DNA of 64,000 nucleotides from Nicotiana tabacum (lineage: Eukaryota > Streptophyta > Magnoliopsida > Solanales > Solanaceae): contig NC_134084.1 of NCBI RefSeq assembly GCF_000715075.1, positions 5,086,501 to 5,150,500 on the forward strand, written 5' to 3'. The notes beneath the pieces are model-generated. The model saw nothing but the letters and a program-made list of their open reading frames with translations. It was not told the DNA's origin and did no database searches. The stretch's first letter is position 1; each line of letters begins with the position of its first letter. Made by a program: the position numbers and the translations under genes. Shown here in pieces: positions 1 through 9,947 of this stretch.

Positions 1-1063
1 AAGAGAAGATGAAGCAGCCCGTAGCTACTGCCGCGACGAGCAGCAGCAGCAGTCCGTCCAACACCTGCTGCGACGAGCAGCAGCAGCACGACGTCGAGAC
101 AGCAGCAGCGGCGGCGACAGGCAGCAGCAGCGCGGACAGCCATGGACGACGACGGACAGCCATGGACGACGACATGGTCGACGTCGAAGCTCGTCCATGG
201 CTGTGTTTGTTTGGTTGTTTGGTTGAGACAGAAGCAACAGCGATGGGGCTTCGAACAACAGAAGGAATAAACAATGGGCTGGTCGACGCACAAGCAGAAG
301 CAACTGGTGGCGACGACGGACTGTTTTGCCGGAGAAGATGAAGCTCAACCAAACGACGACGAACTAGAGCAACAATGGTGGACGAAGAAGATGAAGTGCT
401 TGGGCAGCAGCTGTTTGGACGATGAGGATGTGTCGAAGAAGAAGGTAAAGGGCAGCCATGGATGCTTGGTTGGAGCTTTGGAGGAAGAAGAAGAAGATAG
501 GAGAGGGGGGGGCGGATGGTTTAGATTTTAGGGTTTTCTTCTTTTAGTTTTTGTTTTGTTTTTGTAAAATGTAAGACAAAGGGGTTTGGGTCTTTTGGGT
601 TATGGACTGGGTCGACCCAGTTCGAGATGGACTGGGTCGTAGGGAAGATTGGGCCATTTTTTGGGCCTATGGCTTGAAATCGAAGAAGAGGTCCAATTCC
701 GACTTTCTTTATATTTTCGCTCTTTTTTCTTCTTTTATTTCTCTAAAACTAAATTATAAAAATACTTAAACTATTATTAAGAATTAAATTAAGTTATAAA
801 AGCGCAAATTAACTCCCAATAACAATTAATGCACAATTAAGTAATAATTAAGCATAAAATTGTATATTTGGACATTAAATGCTAAAAATGCAAACGATGT
901 CTATTTTTGTAATTTTTAATTTTTGTAAAACAAATTTAATTACTAACAACTGTAGAATTAAATCCTACATGCAAAATGCGACATATTTTTGTATTTTTTA
1001 TTAATTTATCAAATAAACACGCACAGACAAATACAAATAATTATTCAAAATATCACAAAATTG
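1..1063 (-). repeat. O1 3' LTR, partial (its 5' end only)
   Basis: This stretch matches 13268-14334 base for base apart from scattered transitions, a length change in the CAG-rich part and a shorter G run near 507. Similarity stops at 1063 and 14334. The right copy continues for about 75 bp that look like a real LTR end (ACGTGCTTAC near 14401), which this copy lacks, so its outermost end may have been lost. Confidence 0.8.
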
Positions 1064-1388
1064 TTCGGGAAGTTTTGGTAGCTGGGACTACCGGGGAACT
1101 GCATTGTTACTGTTGTTGCATGCTATTACCACTGCTTACCGATCTCCTTGTTACACCATGCTTAAAAGAAAACAAGAAGCTAGGCTAGAGTACAATTTGT
1201 TTTTGTTGCCTTGCTTCCTTGTCTGCTTGCATTTCCTCCGGTGCTTTTCTTCTTTTGACACATGTACTTGAGTTTGTGCTGTGACCTCTTGTTGCAACCT
1301 TCTGCTTCCCAGTGTCGGGGAATTTTATTGTCTCCTGCTGGGGATTCCTATTGTAACCCTCTGTTTTATTGTCCTCTGACTTGATCTT

Positions 1389-1620
1389 GAAATGTATGCC
1401 TCTGTTATCTGGGCGGGCTCCCAACTTCAATACTTGAAAATTAAAGACTTGAAATGTAGGCCTCTGTTATTTGGGCGGGCTCCCAACTTCAATGCTTGAA
1501 ATATAAAGACTGAAATGTATGCCTCTGTTGTCTGGGCGGGCTCCCAACTTCAACAACTGAAATGTAAAGACTGATATGTATGCCTCTGTTATTTGGGCGG
1601 GCTCCCAACATCAATAACAA
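1389..1620. repeat. 61-62 bp tandem repeat, four copies (O1 3' region)
   Basis: Units begin with GAAATGTATGCCTCTG at 1389, 1451, 1512 and (as GATATG...) 1573, and each holds the core GGGCGGGCTCCCAACTTCAA. The core is related to the GGCGGGCTCCTGACTTCAA core of the next array, so the two arrays share an origin. They lie between gag and the 3' LTR of O1. Confidence 0.85.
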
Positions 1621-1637
1621 CTTTAGAAATAAACGTC

Positions 1638-2880
1638 ATTCCTCTCTTCAGGCGGGCTCCTGACTTCAACCAATACATTGCCATTCCTTTCTTTAGGTTG
1701 GCAATATTTCAACAACTTTTAAAAAAAACGCCTTTCCTCTCTTCAGGCGGGCTCCTGACTTCGACAACAACTTTGAAAATAATCGCCATTCCTCTCTTCA
1801 GGCGGGCTCCTGACTTTAACCGATACATTGCCATTCCTTTCTTTAGGTTGGCAAGATTTCAACAACTTTTAAAAATGCCTTTCCTCTCTTCAGGCGGGCT
1901 CCTGACTTCAACAACAACTTTGAAAATAATCGTCATTCCTCTCTTCAGGCGGGCTCCTGACTTCAACCAATACATCGCCATTCCTTTCTTTAGGTTGGCA
2001 AGATTTCAACAACTTTTAAAAATGCCTTTCCTCTCTTCAGGCGGGCTCCTGACAACAACTTTGAAAATAATCGCCATTCCTCTCTTCAGGCGGGCTCCTG
2101 ACTTCAACCAATACATTGCCATTCCTTTCTTTAGGTTGGCAATATTTCAACAACTTTTAAAAAAAACGCCTTTCCTCTCTTCAGGCGGGCTCCTGACTTC
2201 GACAACAACTTTGAAAATAATCGCCATTCCTCTCTTCAGGCGGGCTCCTGACTTTAACCGATACATTGCCATTCCTTTCTTTAGGTTGGCAAGATTTCAA
2301 CAACTTTTAAAAACGCCTTTCCTCTCTTCAGGCGGGCTCCTGACTTCAACAACAACTTTGAAAATAATCGTCATTCCTCTCTTCAGGCGGGCTCCTGACT
2401 TCAACCAATACATCGCCATTCCTTTCTTTAGGTTGGCAAGATTTCAACAACTTTTAAAAATGCCTTTCCTCTCTTCAGGCGGGCTCCTGACAACAACTTT
2501 GAAAATAATCGCCATTCCTCTCTTCAGGCGGGCTCCTGACTTCAAACCATACATCGCCATTCCTTTCTTTAGGTTGGCAAGATTTCAACAACTTTTAAAA
2601 ATGCCTTTCCTCTCTTCAGGCGGGCTCCTGACAACAACTTTGAAAATAATCGCCATTCCTCTCTTCAGGCGGGCTCCTGACTTCAAACCATACATCGCCA
2701 TTCCTTTTAGGTTGGCAAGATTTCAACAACTTTTTAAAACGCCTTTCCTCTCTTCAGGCGGGCTCCTGACTTCAACAACAACTTTGAAAATAATCGTCAT
2801 TCCTCTCTTCAGGTGGGCTCCTGACTTCAACTTTGAAAATAATCGCCATTCCATTCTTCAGGGGGGGCTCCTGACTTCAA
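1638..2880. repeat. Higher-order tandem repeat: 438 bp unit of 150+147+141 bp monomers
   Basis: The anchor ATTCCTCTCTTCAGGCGGGC occurs at 1638, 1788, 1935, 2076, 2226 (approximately), 2374 (approximately), 2514, 2655 and, with one change, 2799. Spacings of 150, 147 and 141 recur, and 1638 to 2076 and 2076 to 2514 are both exactly 438 bp. Three diverged monomers were therefore amplified as a block, as in centromeric or satellite higher-order repeats. All periods are multiples of three, which keeps a spurious 445-codon plus-strand frame open (1593-2930). Satellite-like arrays in the 3' untranslated part are known for Ogre elements. Confidence 0.9.
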
Positions 2881-2915
2881 CCAATATATCGTCATTCTGT
2901 TCTTCAGGGGGGCTC

Positions 2916-3225
2916 CTGACTTCTTCTTAAATTCTTCATCCTCGTTCTCCAGGTGGACGCCTGACTTCTTCTTAAATTCTTCATCCTCGTTCTCCAGGTG
3001 GATGCCTGACTTCTTCTTAAATTCTTCATCCTCGTTCTCCAGGTGGATGCCTGACTTCTTCTTAAATTCTTCATCCTCATTCTCCAGGTGGACGCCTGAC
3101 TTCTTCTTTAATTCTTCATCCTCATTCTCCAGGTGGACGCCTGATTTCTTCTTCAATTTTTTCATCCTCATTCTCCAGGTGGACGCCTGACTTCTTCTTC
3201 AATTTTTTCAAATTATCCTAGGAGA
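2916..3225. repeat. 45 bp tandem repeat, about six and a half copies
   Basis: CTGACTTCTTCTTAAATTCT recurs every 45 bp at 2916, 2961, 3006, 3051, 3096 and 3141, with small changes in the last copies. On the minus strand, which is the element's sense strand, the array is open and encodes a 15-residue repeat rich in Lys, Glu and Asp (minus frame 2827-3171, with an ATG). There is no sign that this is a real protein, but the frame is uninterrupted. Confidence 0.9.
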
Positions 3226-3790
3226 AAATTCATCAGACTAGATTTTGATCCTAGGAGAAGATTCATCCGACTAAGATTTTATTATATTATCTTGGGAGAA
3301 AATTTTCATCAGACCAAGATTTTGACTCTAGGAGATAAATCGTCAAACTAGGTCCATTTTGTTGTGATCTTAGGAGAAAGATTCATCCGACTAAGATTTT
3401 ATTATATTATCTTGGGAGAAAAATTTCATCAGACCAAGATTTTGACTCTAGGAGATAAATCGTCAGACTAGGTCCATTTTGTTGTGATCTTAAGAGAAAG
3501 ATTCATCCGACTAAGATTTTATTATATTATCTTGGGAGAAAATTTCATCAGACCAAGATTTTGACTCTAGGAGATAAATCGTCAGACTAGGTCCATTTTG
3601 TTGTGATCTTAGGAGAAAGCTTCATCCGACTAAGATTTTATTATATTATCTTGGGAGAAAAATTTCATCAGACCAAGATTTCTATCTTAGGAGAAAATTC
3701 ATCGGACTAAGATTTGATATCTTATCTTGGGAGAAAAATTTCATCAGACCAAGATTGTATCGGGAGGGAAGTTCATCAGATTAGGACTTT
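3226..3790. repeat. About 120 bp tandem repeat with short inverted motifs
   Basis: GATCTTAGGAGAAAGATTCA starts near 3367 and recurs, with small changes, near 3487 and 3606; partial copies lie on both sides. Each unit alternates (T)CTTGGGAGAAAATTTCATCAG with CCAAGATTTT, so complementary pairs such as ATCTTGG and CCAAGAT lie about 25 bp apart and could form stems. It belongs to the 3' region of O1. Confidence 0.85.
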
Positions 3791-6481
3791 TTATCCTAAG
3801 AGGAAAATGTAAAGATCAATGATTTGAGAAACTTACCTTCGTAATTTCTTCTTTTCTTTTCTCCTTCCTTTGCTCTGCTTTGTTCTTGCTTGCTGGGGAT
3901 AATACCACTGTGGGAGTCTCCTTTCTTCCCCTCCTCCATTCTTTATATATTTTTTCTTTTCTTTTTCTTTTCTTTTTTTTTTCTTTTTTTTTCTCTCAAC
4001 ACTGCTGGGGATAAAAGGGTTATCTTTTTGGATAACGTTGTTGAGGATAACGCTGCTGGGGAATTTTATCCCTTCAAATCGATGCTTTATTCTTCTGGAA
4101 GCCGCTGGGGATGATAATGGCTCTTTGCTTTTCTGAGCACAAATGTCATCCCTTTGTTCTGCTAGGGAACAACTTCTCCATTGAAACTTGTTATGCTGGG
4201 GGCAACACTGGTTCAATGACCACTTCCCTTGAGACTGGTGTTATCTTTATTCTTCCTCGAGTGGGTACCTGACTTCCAGAAAATTTTCCAAATGAAAGGA
4301 AAATTTTCTGCCCCAGTTTTACAGTCTCCCTTATGGCATGCATTTCTGTCATCAATGCCATTCCCTTTACCTGTTTCAAATCAAACAAAATTTGTTAGTT
4401 TAAAACGTGGTGGTTGGTTGTGATACTCCCACTGGGATGGTTTTCCCTTTTCCCTTCCTTGCTCTGCGTTCCACAACTTGTTGGGGATGATATTATTTGC
4501 TGGGGATAATCCTTTTCTGCTGGGGATATCCCTCTTCTTTCGTGGCATGGCTCGGAAACTTGCATTTTCCCGACCTTTTAGTCTCGCATGAATTTCCCAA
4601 ATCATGCTTATTGTTTTTCTTGTTTTGTCCACGGGCTTTGGTCTTGAGGTTTAATAACCTTTGATTTCGGCAAGGATATCCCTCTTGACACTCGTCAATC
4701 CTTTTGCTGGGGATATCTTTCTTGACACTGGCCTCGCGCTTGTTCTTTCCTGACTATATCACTTGGATGTACTAGTCAGATCTTATTTTGGAAAGCTGAT
4801 GGTCTACTTTTAAGTCATTTCCCACTGGTCTTGACCCAACAGACTCTACTGGGGAAATTTCTATGAAAGGAAAAGATAAAAGGGAACAGAATAAAAGACA
4901 AAGGAAAAAAATGACTCTTTAACAAAAGAAACTATAAATAAAAACCTATCAAACGAAAACACTGACTCTAATGGTCATGACATGCATATGTGGCCTATCC
5001 TTCGTCATCAATCGTCTTTCGAGGTCTTCCCTTGACTATCCCCCATCTGATTCCCAATCTTATTCGACCTGTAGTGCCCGAAGGGTTTTCACTATCAAGC
5101 CTCTCTCATTTTGGTTTTTCTCTCAGCTTGCGTCGCCTTATGGTGTCCGTAAAAATTTTCACCGATAAGACTCTCTCATTTGTATCACTTTCCAGCTGGG
5201 GATTTGGAGTGTTGCCGGTATGACTCTCTCTGCTGGAGATTAGAGTCCTTTCTGCTGTGGAACAGAATGTTATGTTCGTCGGTAAGATTCTCATTTGTCT
5301 GACTTGGCATCTTTTGCAGACTGATCAGAAGGTCTTTCTTTGGACCGTAATGTGGGTTTTTTGGATAGGCTTAAAAAGAAAGGGTATTAAAGGCTCAAAA
5401 ACAAAATAAATTTGGGGTTTTAAAATTACAACCTTCGGAACCAATTTTGCTTACAACGAGTACAACTCTTGCCCCAGTTTCTTGCTTGGGGATTATTTAT
5501 TTATTATTTTTAATTTCTTTTTACACCATGACCGAGTCGTGAGGCGCCTACGTATCCTCTTTGAGGAATCAGGTCAAACGTAGTTCCCAATTCCTCTTTT
5601 TTCATTTGACTTTCTTTTGTTTTTTTTTTCATTTTTCTTTTTTTTTTCATTTTTTTTTTGATTTTTTCTTTACCTTCCAGGCTCGTATTTCCTAGTCGTT
5701 GCTATTGATTCCGAACGAGGGGTATGAAAGAAAAAAAATAAGGCTCAAAAGGGGTAACGAAGGATAAAGTGTTTAGGTAGCAGAATAAAATGCCTTCGTC
5801 ATTCCAGTCTTCAAAACATGCCAAGTGCAAACAACACAATTGAACATAGATTTATAGTCTCTTCCGATGGTGCTAGACTTGACAATTATGTTAAACACTT
5901 GCTTTTTCATTTGTCATTTCTAAAGCACTGCTGGGCGACACTCTCACTCTCATGCACGACCCTCATGCCAATTTGGCGAATCTTGCATTTAACGGTTTTC
6001 TTTATGTTTTACTTGCCCCAGTTCCACATGACTCGGGCTTCAAATAAACTCAAACCGTTCTTATTTCCTTTAAATGATTTGATCACCTTCCCAGGGTTTT
6101 ATGATTAACTTTATAGACTAGGCCCAAACTGTGTGCGCATGTCATGTCCTTAGAATCGGCATTGAACGAAAATGACAAAAGGACTAAATAAAAAGATGAC
6201 TGGAAATAATAAAAGACCGGCTTTTGTATTAGACTTCCGGCGAAATGGTTAGAAAAACAAACAAAACAACCAGAATAAAATCTTAACACAACATCAACGA
6301 GACTTAAACAAACTGATACGACAAAAATGGAAAGATAAGAAGGTTTGACACAAGACAATATTCAGATTACAACCCTAAGAATAATCCGGATAACAGAAAT
6401 GACAACAAAATAAACCACCAACAGCTTCTCTCTTGCTAACCAAGGAACGGAGCGTCCTCCCATTTTATCAAAATTGGCATC
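3791..6481 (-). other. O1 3' region with dispersed GCTGGGGAT motif, no gene
   Basis: I see no conserved coding frame here. The plus strand carries many dispersed copies of GCTGGGGA (for example near 3891, 4002, 4053, 4103, 4499, 4517, 4701 and 5196), poly-T tracts, and GCCCCAGTT motifs near 4311, 5472 and 6014. A copy of the CTACGTA motif described separately lies at 5538-5590. The short frames here (for example 3833-4216 and 5818-6108) share nothing I recognise and are best read as chance. Confidence 0.7.
5538..5590. repeat. CTACGTA/CGTAGTT motif, copy 1
   Basis: GCGCCTACGTATCC is followed about 25 bp later by CAAACGTAGTTCC. Two related copies lie at 7485-7535 and 8325-8375. CTACG and CGTAG form the arms of a possible stem around a GAATCA core. 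This is the most diverged of the three. Confidence 0.65.
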
Positions 6482-7258
6482 TTAGCCACTAAGCTTTGCA
6501 TTAGTATTGCCAAGACCATTATCAGCTTCCATATCATCAACCTCCGTCAACAAGTTCTCGATAGGGTTCGAGTGCTCCATGTTACTGTTATCGATCACAA
6601 TCCGCCCTTCTTGGATCATTTTCTCTACTTCCCTTTTCAAATTACGACAACTCTCAATGTTGTGCCCTATGACCTTGGAGTGGTACGCGCATTGCGCTGC
6701 CGGATCAAAGTTTCTTGCATGTGGATCTGGAGTGTATGCGGGGAGCGGCTCAATCAAGCCAGCATGCTTTAGCCTTTCAAACAGACTTGCATAAGATACT
6801 CCGATAGGGGTGAGAGCCTTTCCTCGTTTCAGCAACCTTTCGTTCCTAAATGCTTGATTGGGCCGGAAACCTGATCCAGGGGGCTTCCGGTAGGCTTGTG
6901 AGGGTGGATAGGCCTTCTGTGGAGCTGGATATTTGGAAAGTGAAGCCCATCTTTGGGAACCTCGTGGAGAGAAGTAGCATTGGGGAGGGGAGTAGCATGG
7001 ACGAGTGATGGAACTACTCGGGTAGCTAGGAAAGCTGTCATAAGTGGGTTGGGATGGAGAGTAAGGGGGATGGGTAATGCCAGAGTTTGAAAAGCTTGGC
7101 GGTGGTGGGGGTGGTGCTTTCCCAGTTATCCATGCCTGATACATGTCTGCCACATGTTGTCTTAGCATTTTCACTTCTTCTACCAACCCGTTGTTCTGTT
7201 CGACCAATTGTTGTCGGTCATCAGTACCGACCCACCCTGTTCTGAGGTTCTGTGTCAT
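6482..7258 (-). pseudogene. gag: O1 gag remnant (Ogre/Tat type), 258 codons
   Basis: This is a minus-strand frame of 258 codons from ATG at 7258 to a stop at 6482. Gag forms the virus-like particle that packages the element RNA. The N-terminal part (about residues 1-48) is polar and helix-like. A proline-rich stretch with six consecutive prolines follows, then a long Ser/Pro/Tyr-rich linker. The C-terminal part (about residues 185-225) holds a variant zinc-knuckle pattern C-x2-H-x5-H-x4-C followed by a basic helix, a layout familiar from Ogre/Tat gag proteins. No Retrotrans_gag core domain is visible and the frame is much shorter than usual gag proteins of this group, so the core has probably been deleted. 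It is uninterrupted, so a product could still be made. The start is the first ATG of the frame. Confidence 0.65.
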
Positions 7259-7484
7259 TTGCTTTGCAGGGAGGAGTTACCACAACCAACCACTTTTCTA
7301 TATATGAACACAGCAAAGGGAAGCCATCACGTTAGTGTCAGGGCATTTGACAGATAATCATATATTAGAGATGCAATGCACCTAAGCAGTTAAACCGTTC
7401 TATCAGAGATGCGATGCACTTGCGCTTTCCTTTATTTTTCTTTCTTCCCTTTTTTTTTTCCAGTGGTGGTCGAATCTTATGGAG

Positions 7485-7535
7485 ATTGCCTACGTATCAT
7501 GACCCCGCATGAATCAGACCTTGCGTAGTTCGGAC
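7485..7535. repeat. CTACGTA/GCGTAGTTCGG motif, copy 2
   Basis: TTGCCTACGTATCATG is followed by a GAATCAGACC core and then TTGCGTAGTTCGGACC. The arms CTACG and CGTAG are complementary and about 30 bp apart. The copy at 8325-8375 matches in order and spacing. Confidence 0.75.
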
Positions 7536-8324
7536 CAATAAAAGATAAACAATACTAATCATTTTTTCGATTTTCATATTAAAATAAACTGGGTTTCAAA
7601 GGTTTGAAGATGACCTACAAACTCGAAAATCAAACATCCCACATATTTTAATTAAAAGATTTACAAAATTCAAAACAAACGGCCAGCTTCCTTTCTCCGT
7701 TTGACAGATGCAACCGAACAGTTATTTTTGCAAACGTGGCCCCTTCCAAATTTTGAGGCCGGAGAGGATTATTTTGTGACACTTTACACACTTGTTCGTT
7801 CTTTTTCGAAAATAGCCTTTCGACAACTGAAAGATATTCTAAGGCTATTTCGGAAAGAACGGTTTAAGACGCGGCCGAAGCTAGCTTGACTTATTTTTGA
7901 CTAAAAAAAATTCAAATGGTATTCACCTGACCGCTGACTCTTTGTTTTTTTTTCAAATTACAATAAAAACCGGGTGTTGCAAACACGGCCCTTCAGCGCC
8001 TCGGGGACGAAGATTTTTTTTTTAAGGCTGTGTAGGTCAACTGGACCAAAAATCCTAAACATGACCCAAAAGGTGGCTGTTTATGCAAAGTCAGCCTTCC
8101 GGCGTCCCTTTCGGGAACATTCGGCTATGTCTTGATAAATCAGCGTCACCCGACTTCTTTCAAAATTAAAATTTGACATATTTTTTTTGGCTATTTTTTT
8201 TAGCAAAAGGGGAGGCTAGACACCGCCCGACTTATTTATGACAAAATTAAAATTTTGACACGTTTTTTATTTATTTATTGATTTTTGGCTATTTTAGCAA
8301 AAAAGGGGGTTGGACCCGATGAGG

Positions 8325-8375
8325 GTTGCCTACGTATCTCACATCCGGTGAGAATCAAACCGGCGTAGTTCGGGC
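8325..8375. repeat. CTACGTA/GCGTAGTTCGG motif, copy 3
   Basis: TTGCCTACGTATCTCAC is followed by GAATCAAACCGGCGTAGTTC. It has the same arms, core and spacing as copy 2, with an additional GGTGAGAATC segment inside the loop. Confidence 0.75.
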
Positions 8376-8733
8376 CTCGTGAATAAGTAAATGAACTAAT
8401 ATTTTTTTTTTTTTTTAAATTTGTAAAAGAACTGCTTTAAAAGAAGAAATGAAGTATATATATATATATTTTTTTATTTTTTTTTTGATTGATTTTCTTT
8501 TTGAAAGAAAGACTTCTAAGAATTCCTTTTCTTTTGATTTGAACTTTGAGGATTTCAAAAGTAAAAGGAAGATATTTGTTTTTGTTTTTTTTTATTCTAA
8601 GAAGAAAGAAAATATTTTTTGAAATTTTACCTTTAATAAAAGAAATGCTTTCTAAAAAAATATTTTTTTGAATTTTGAATTTTCTTTTCAATTTTTAAAG
8701 AAGAAGGAAAATATTTTCGAATTTGTTTTATTT

Positions 8734-8738
<5 letters not shown>

Positions 8739-8771
<33 letters not shown>

Positions 8772-8960
8772 TTAAAAAGACTTTCTTAAAGAAGTCAATA
8801 ATGGAAAATATTTTTGGATTTTTTGTTTTGAAAATTGGGAGTCTACAAAAAACTTTTCTAGACTTTGGCAGGACAAATATTTTTGCAACAAATAAAGATA
8901 TATATACATTTTTTGGAAATAAAGAAAAACTTTTTGGATTTATATATATATATATATATT
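8739..8960. repeat. TA dinucleotide microsatellites in AT-rich leader
   Basis: A run of about 13-14 TA units lies at 8739-8766 and another of about 10 at 8940-8959, within generally AT-rich sequence. They have no coding meaning. Confidence 0.9.
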
Positions 8961-9925
8961 TGCAACAAATAATAAAACCACTTTCAACGCGACTCTTTTT
9001 ATTTTATTATTTTTATTTTTATTTTGGTATCTAAACAAATAAATAAATAAAACCCCATTTTAAAAATAAGACTCTTTTTCATTTTCATTTTTATGGCAAG
9101 ACAAACTATTTTTTTTTCTAATTTGTTTTTTTTAAAAAAAAACAAGATTGAACAACGACTCTTTTTTTTTTCTATTTTTCCTTTGCTTTTAATAAAACAA
9201 ACTAATAAAACATTTTTTTTTCATTTTCTCAAAATTTCGGCAGAGTTTTGACAGTTATTTGGGCATTGGTTTTTTTTTTTCCAAAAATTAACAATCAATT
9301 CCCTAACCGCTATTTTTTTTCAATTTTAAAATATTATTCCTGATATTCAAAAGTCAATCAGCACACAAGTACGAATCAAATAAATGCGCAAGTAGGAGCA
9401 AGTAAGATGCATCAGGATGGTCATTTTCATTTTTTGGTACACCTGTCCTAGACAGACCCAACCCCTGTGTTGAGTCTCCAAAGTCAAATGCACGTGATGC
9501 AAACAAACGCTCCTACTAGGGATCCGGCATGAAGCTGAGTTATTCTAAGTGAAAAAACCTGAGGCATATTGATCTAGCCCTGGCTTACCCAAACGGACAG
9601 TTTGAGCCGAAGCGGGGGCAACGTACCGGGAGCACGAAAGTCTACCCGGCCTAGTTACTTGTCCCAACTTCGTCTTATTTGGTATGACTTTAACAGAAAG
9701 GTGGGCCACGCGCACGTGTGCACCATAAATTTAGAAGACTCAGAAAGAAGGGGGTTTCGTAGCAGTTGTATATATTCATAATTCAAACAATATTAAAGCG
9801 GTAAAAGTGTCATTTAGCACATTGGGCATATATCATGTAAAAAAATCAGATAATAAATAAAGCCAACTATAACAATTATTTTAAGCTCGAATTCTTGAAC
9901 CCTGAACCAGAGGTTCTGGGTAAAC

Positions 9926-9943
9926 TCCCCAGCAGAGTCGCCA
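9926..9943 (-). other. O1 primer-binding site, complementary to tRNA-Arg 3' end
   Basis: On the plus strand the site reads TCCCCAGCAGAGTCGCCA, which is the form of the 3' end of a plant tRNA-Arg including its CCA; the minus (element) strand is its complement and would prime reverse transcription. Similarity to the tRNA extends left to about 9904 across the T-arm and variable region, about 34 of 40 positions against the tRNA as I remember it. The 4-base spacer 9944-9947 separates it from the LTR end at 9948 (TG on plus, CA on minus). Confidence 0.8.
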
Positions 9944-9947
9944 GAGC

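Larger units (their letters stand above)
7259..9925 (-). other. O1 leader (between PBS and gag), no gene
   Basis: This 2.7 kb has no recognisable coding frame. It holds two good copies of the CTACGTA motif, many poly-T and poly-A tracts and several TA microsatellites (8458-8469, 8739-8766, 8940-8959). One CACGCGCACGTG G-box-like motif lies near 9707. Long AT-rich leaders are usual in Ogre-like elements. Confidence 0.65.

Noticed and set aside
1593..2930. 445-codon plus-strand open frame
   Set aside because: It is made only of 438/150/147/141 bp repeats whose periods are multiples of three; it lies antisense to the element and has no family features.
9904..9943. tRNA-Arg gene
   Set aside because: Only the 3' half is present, next to an LTR; it is a primer-binding site.
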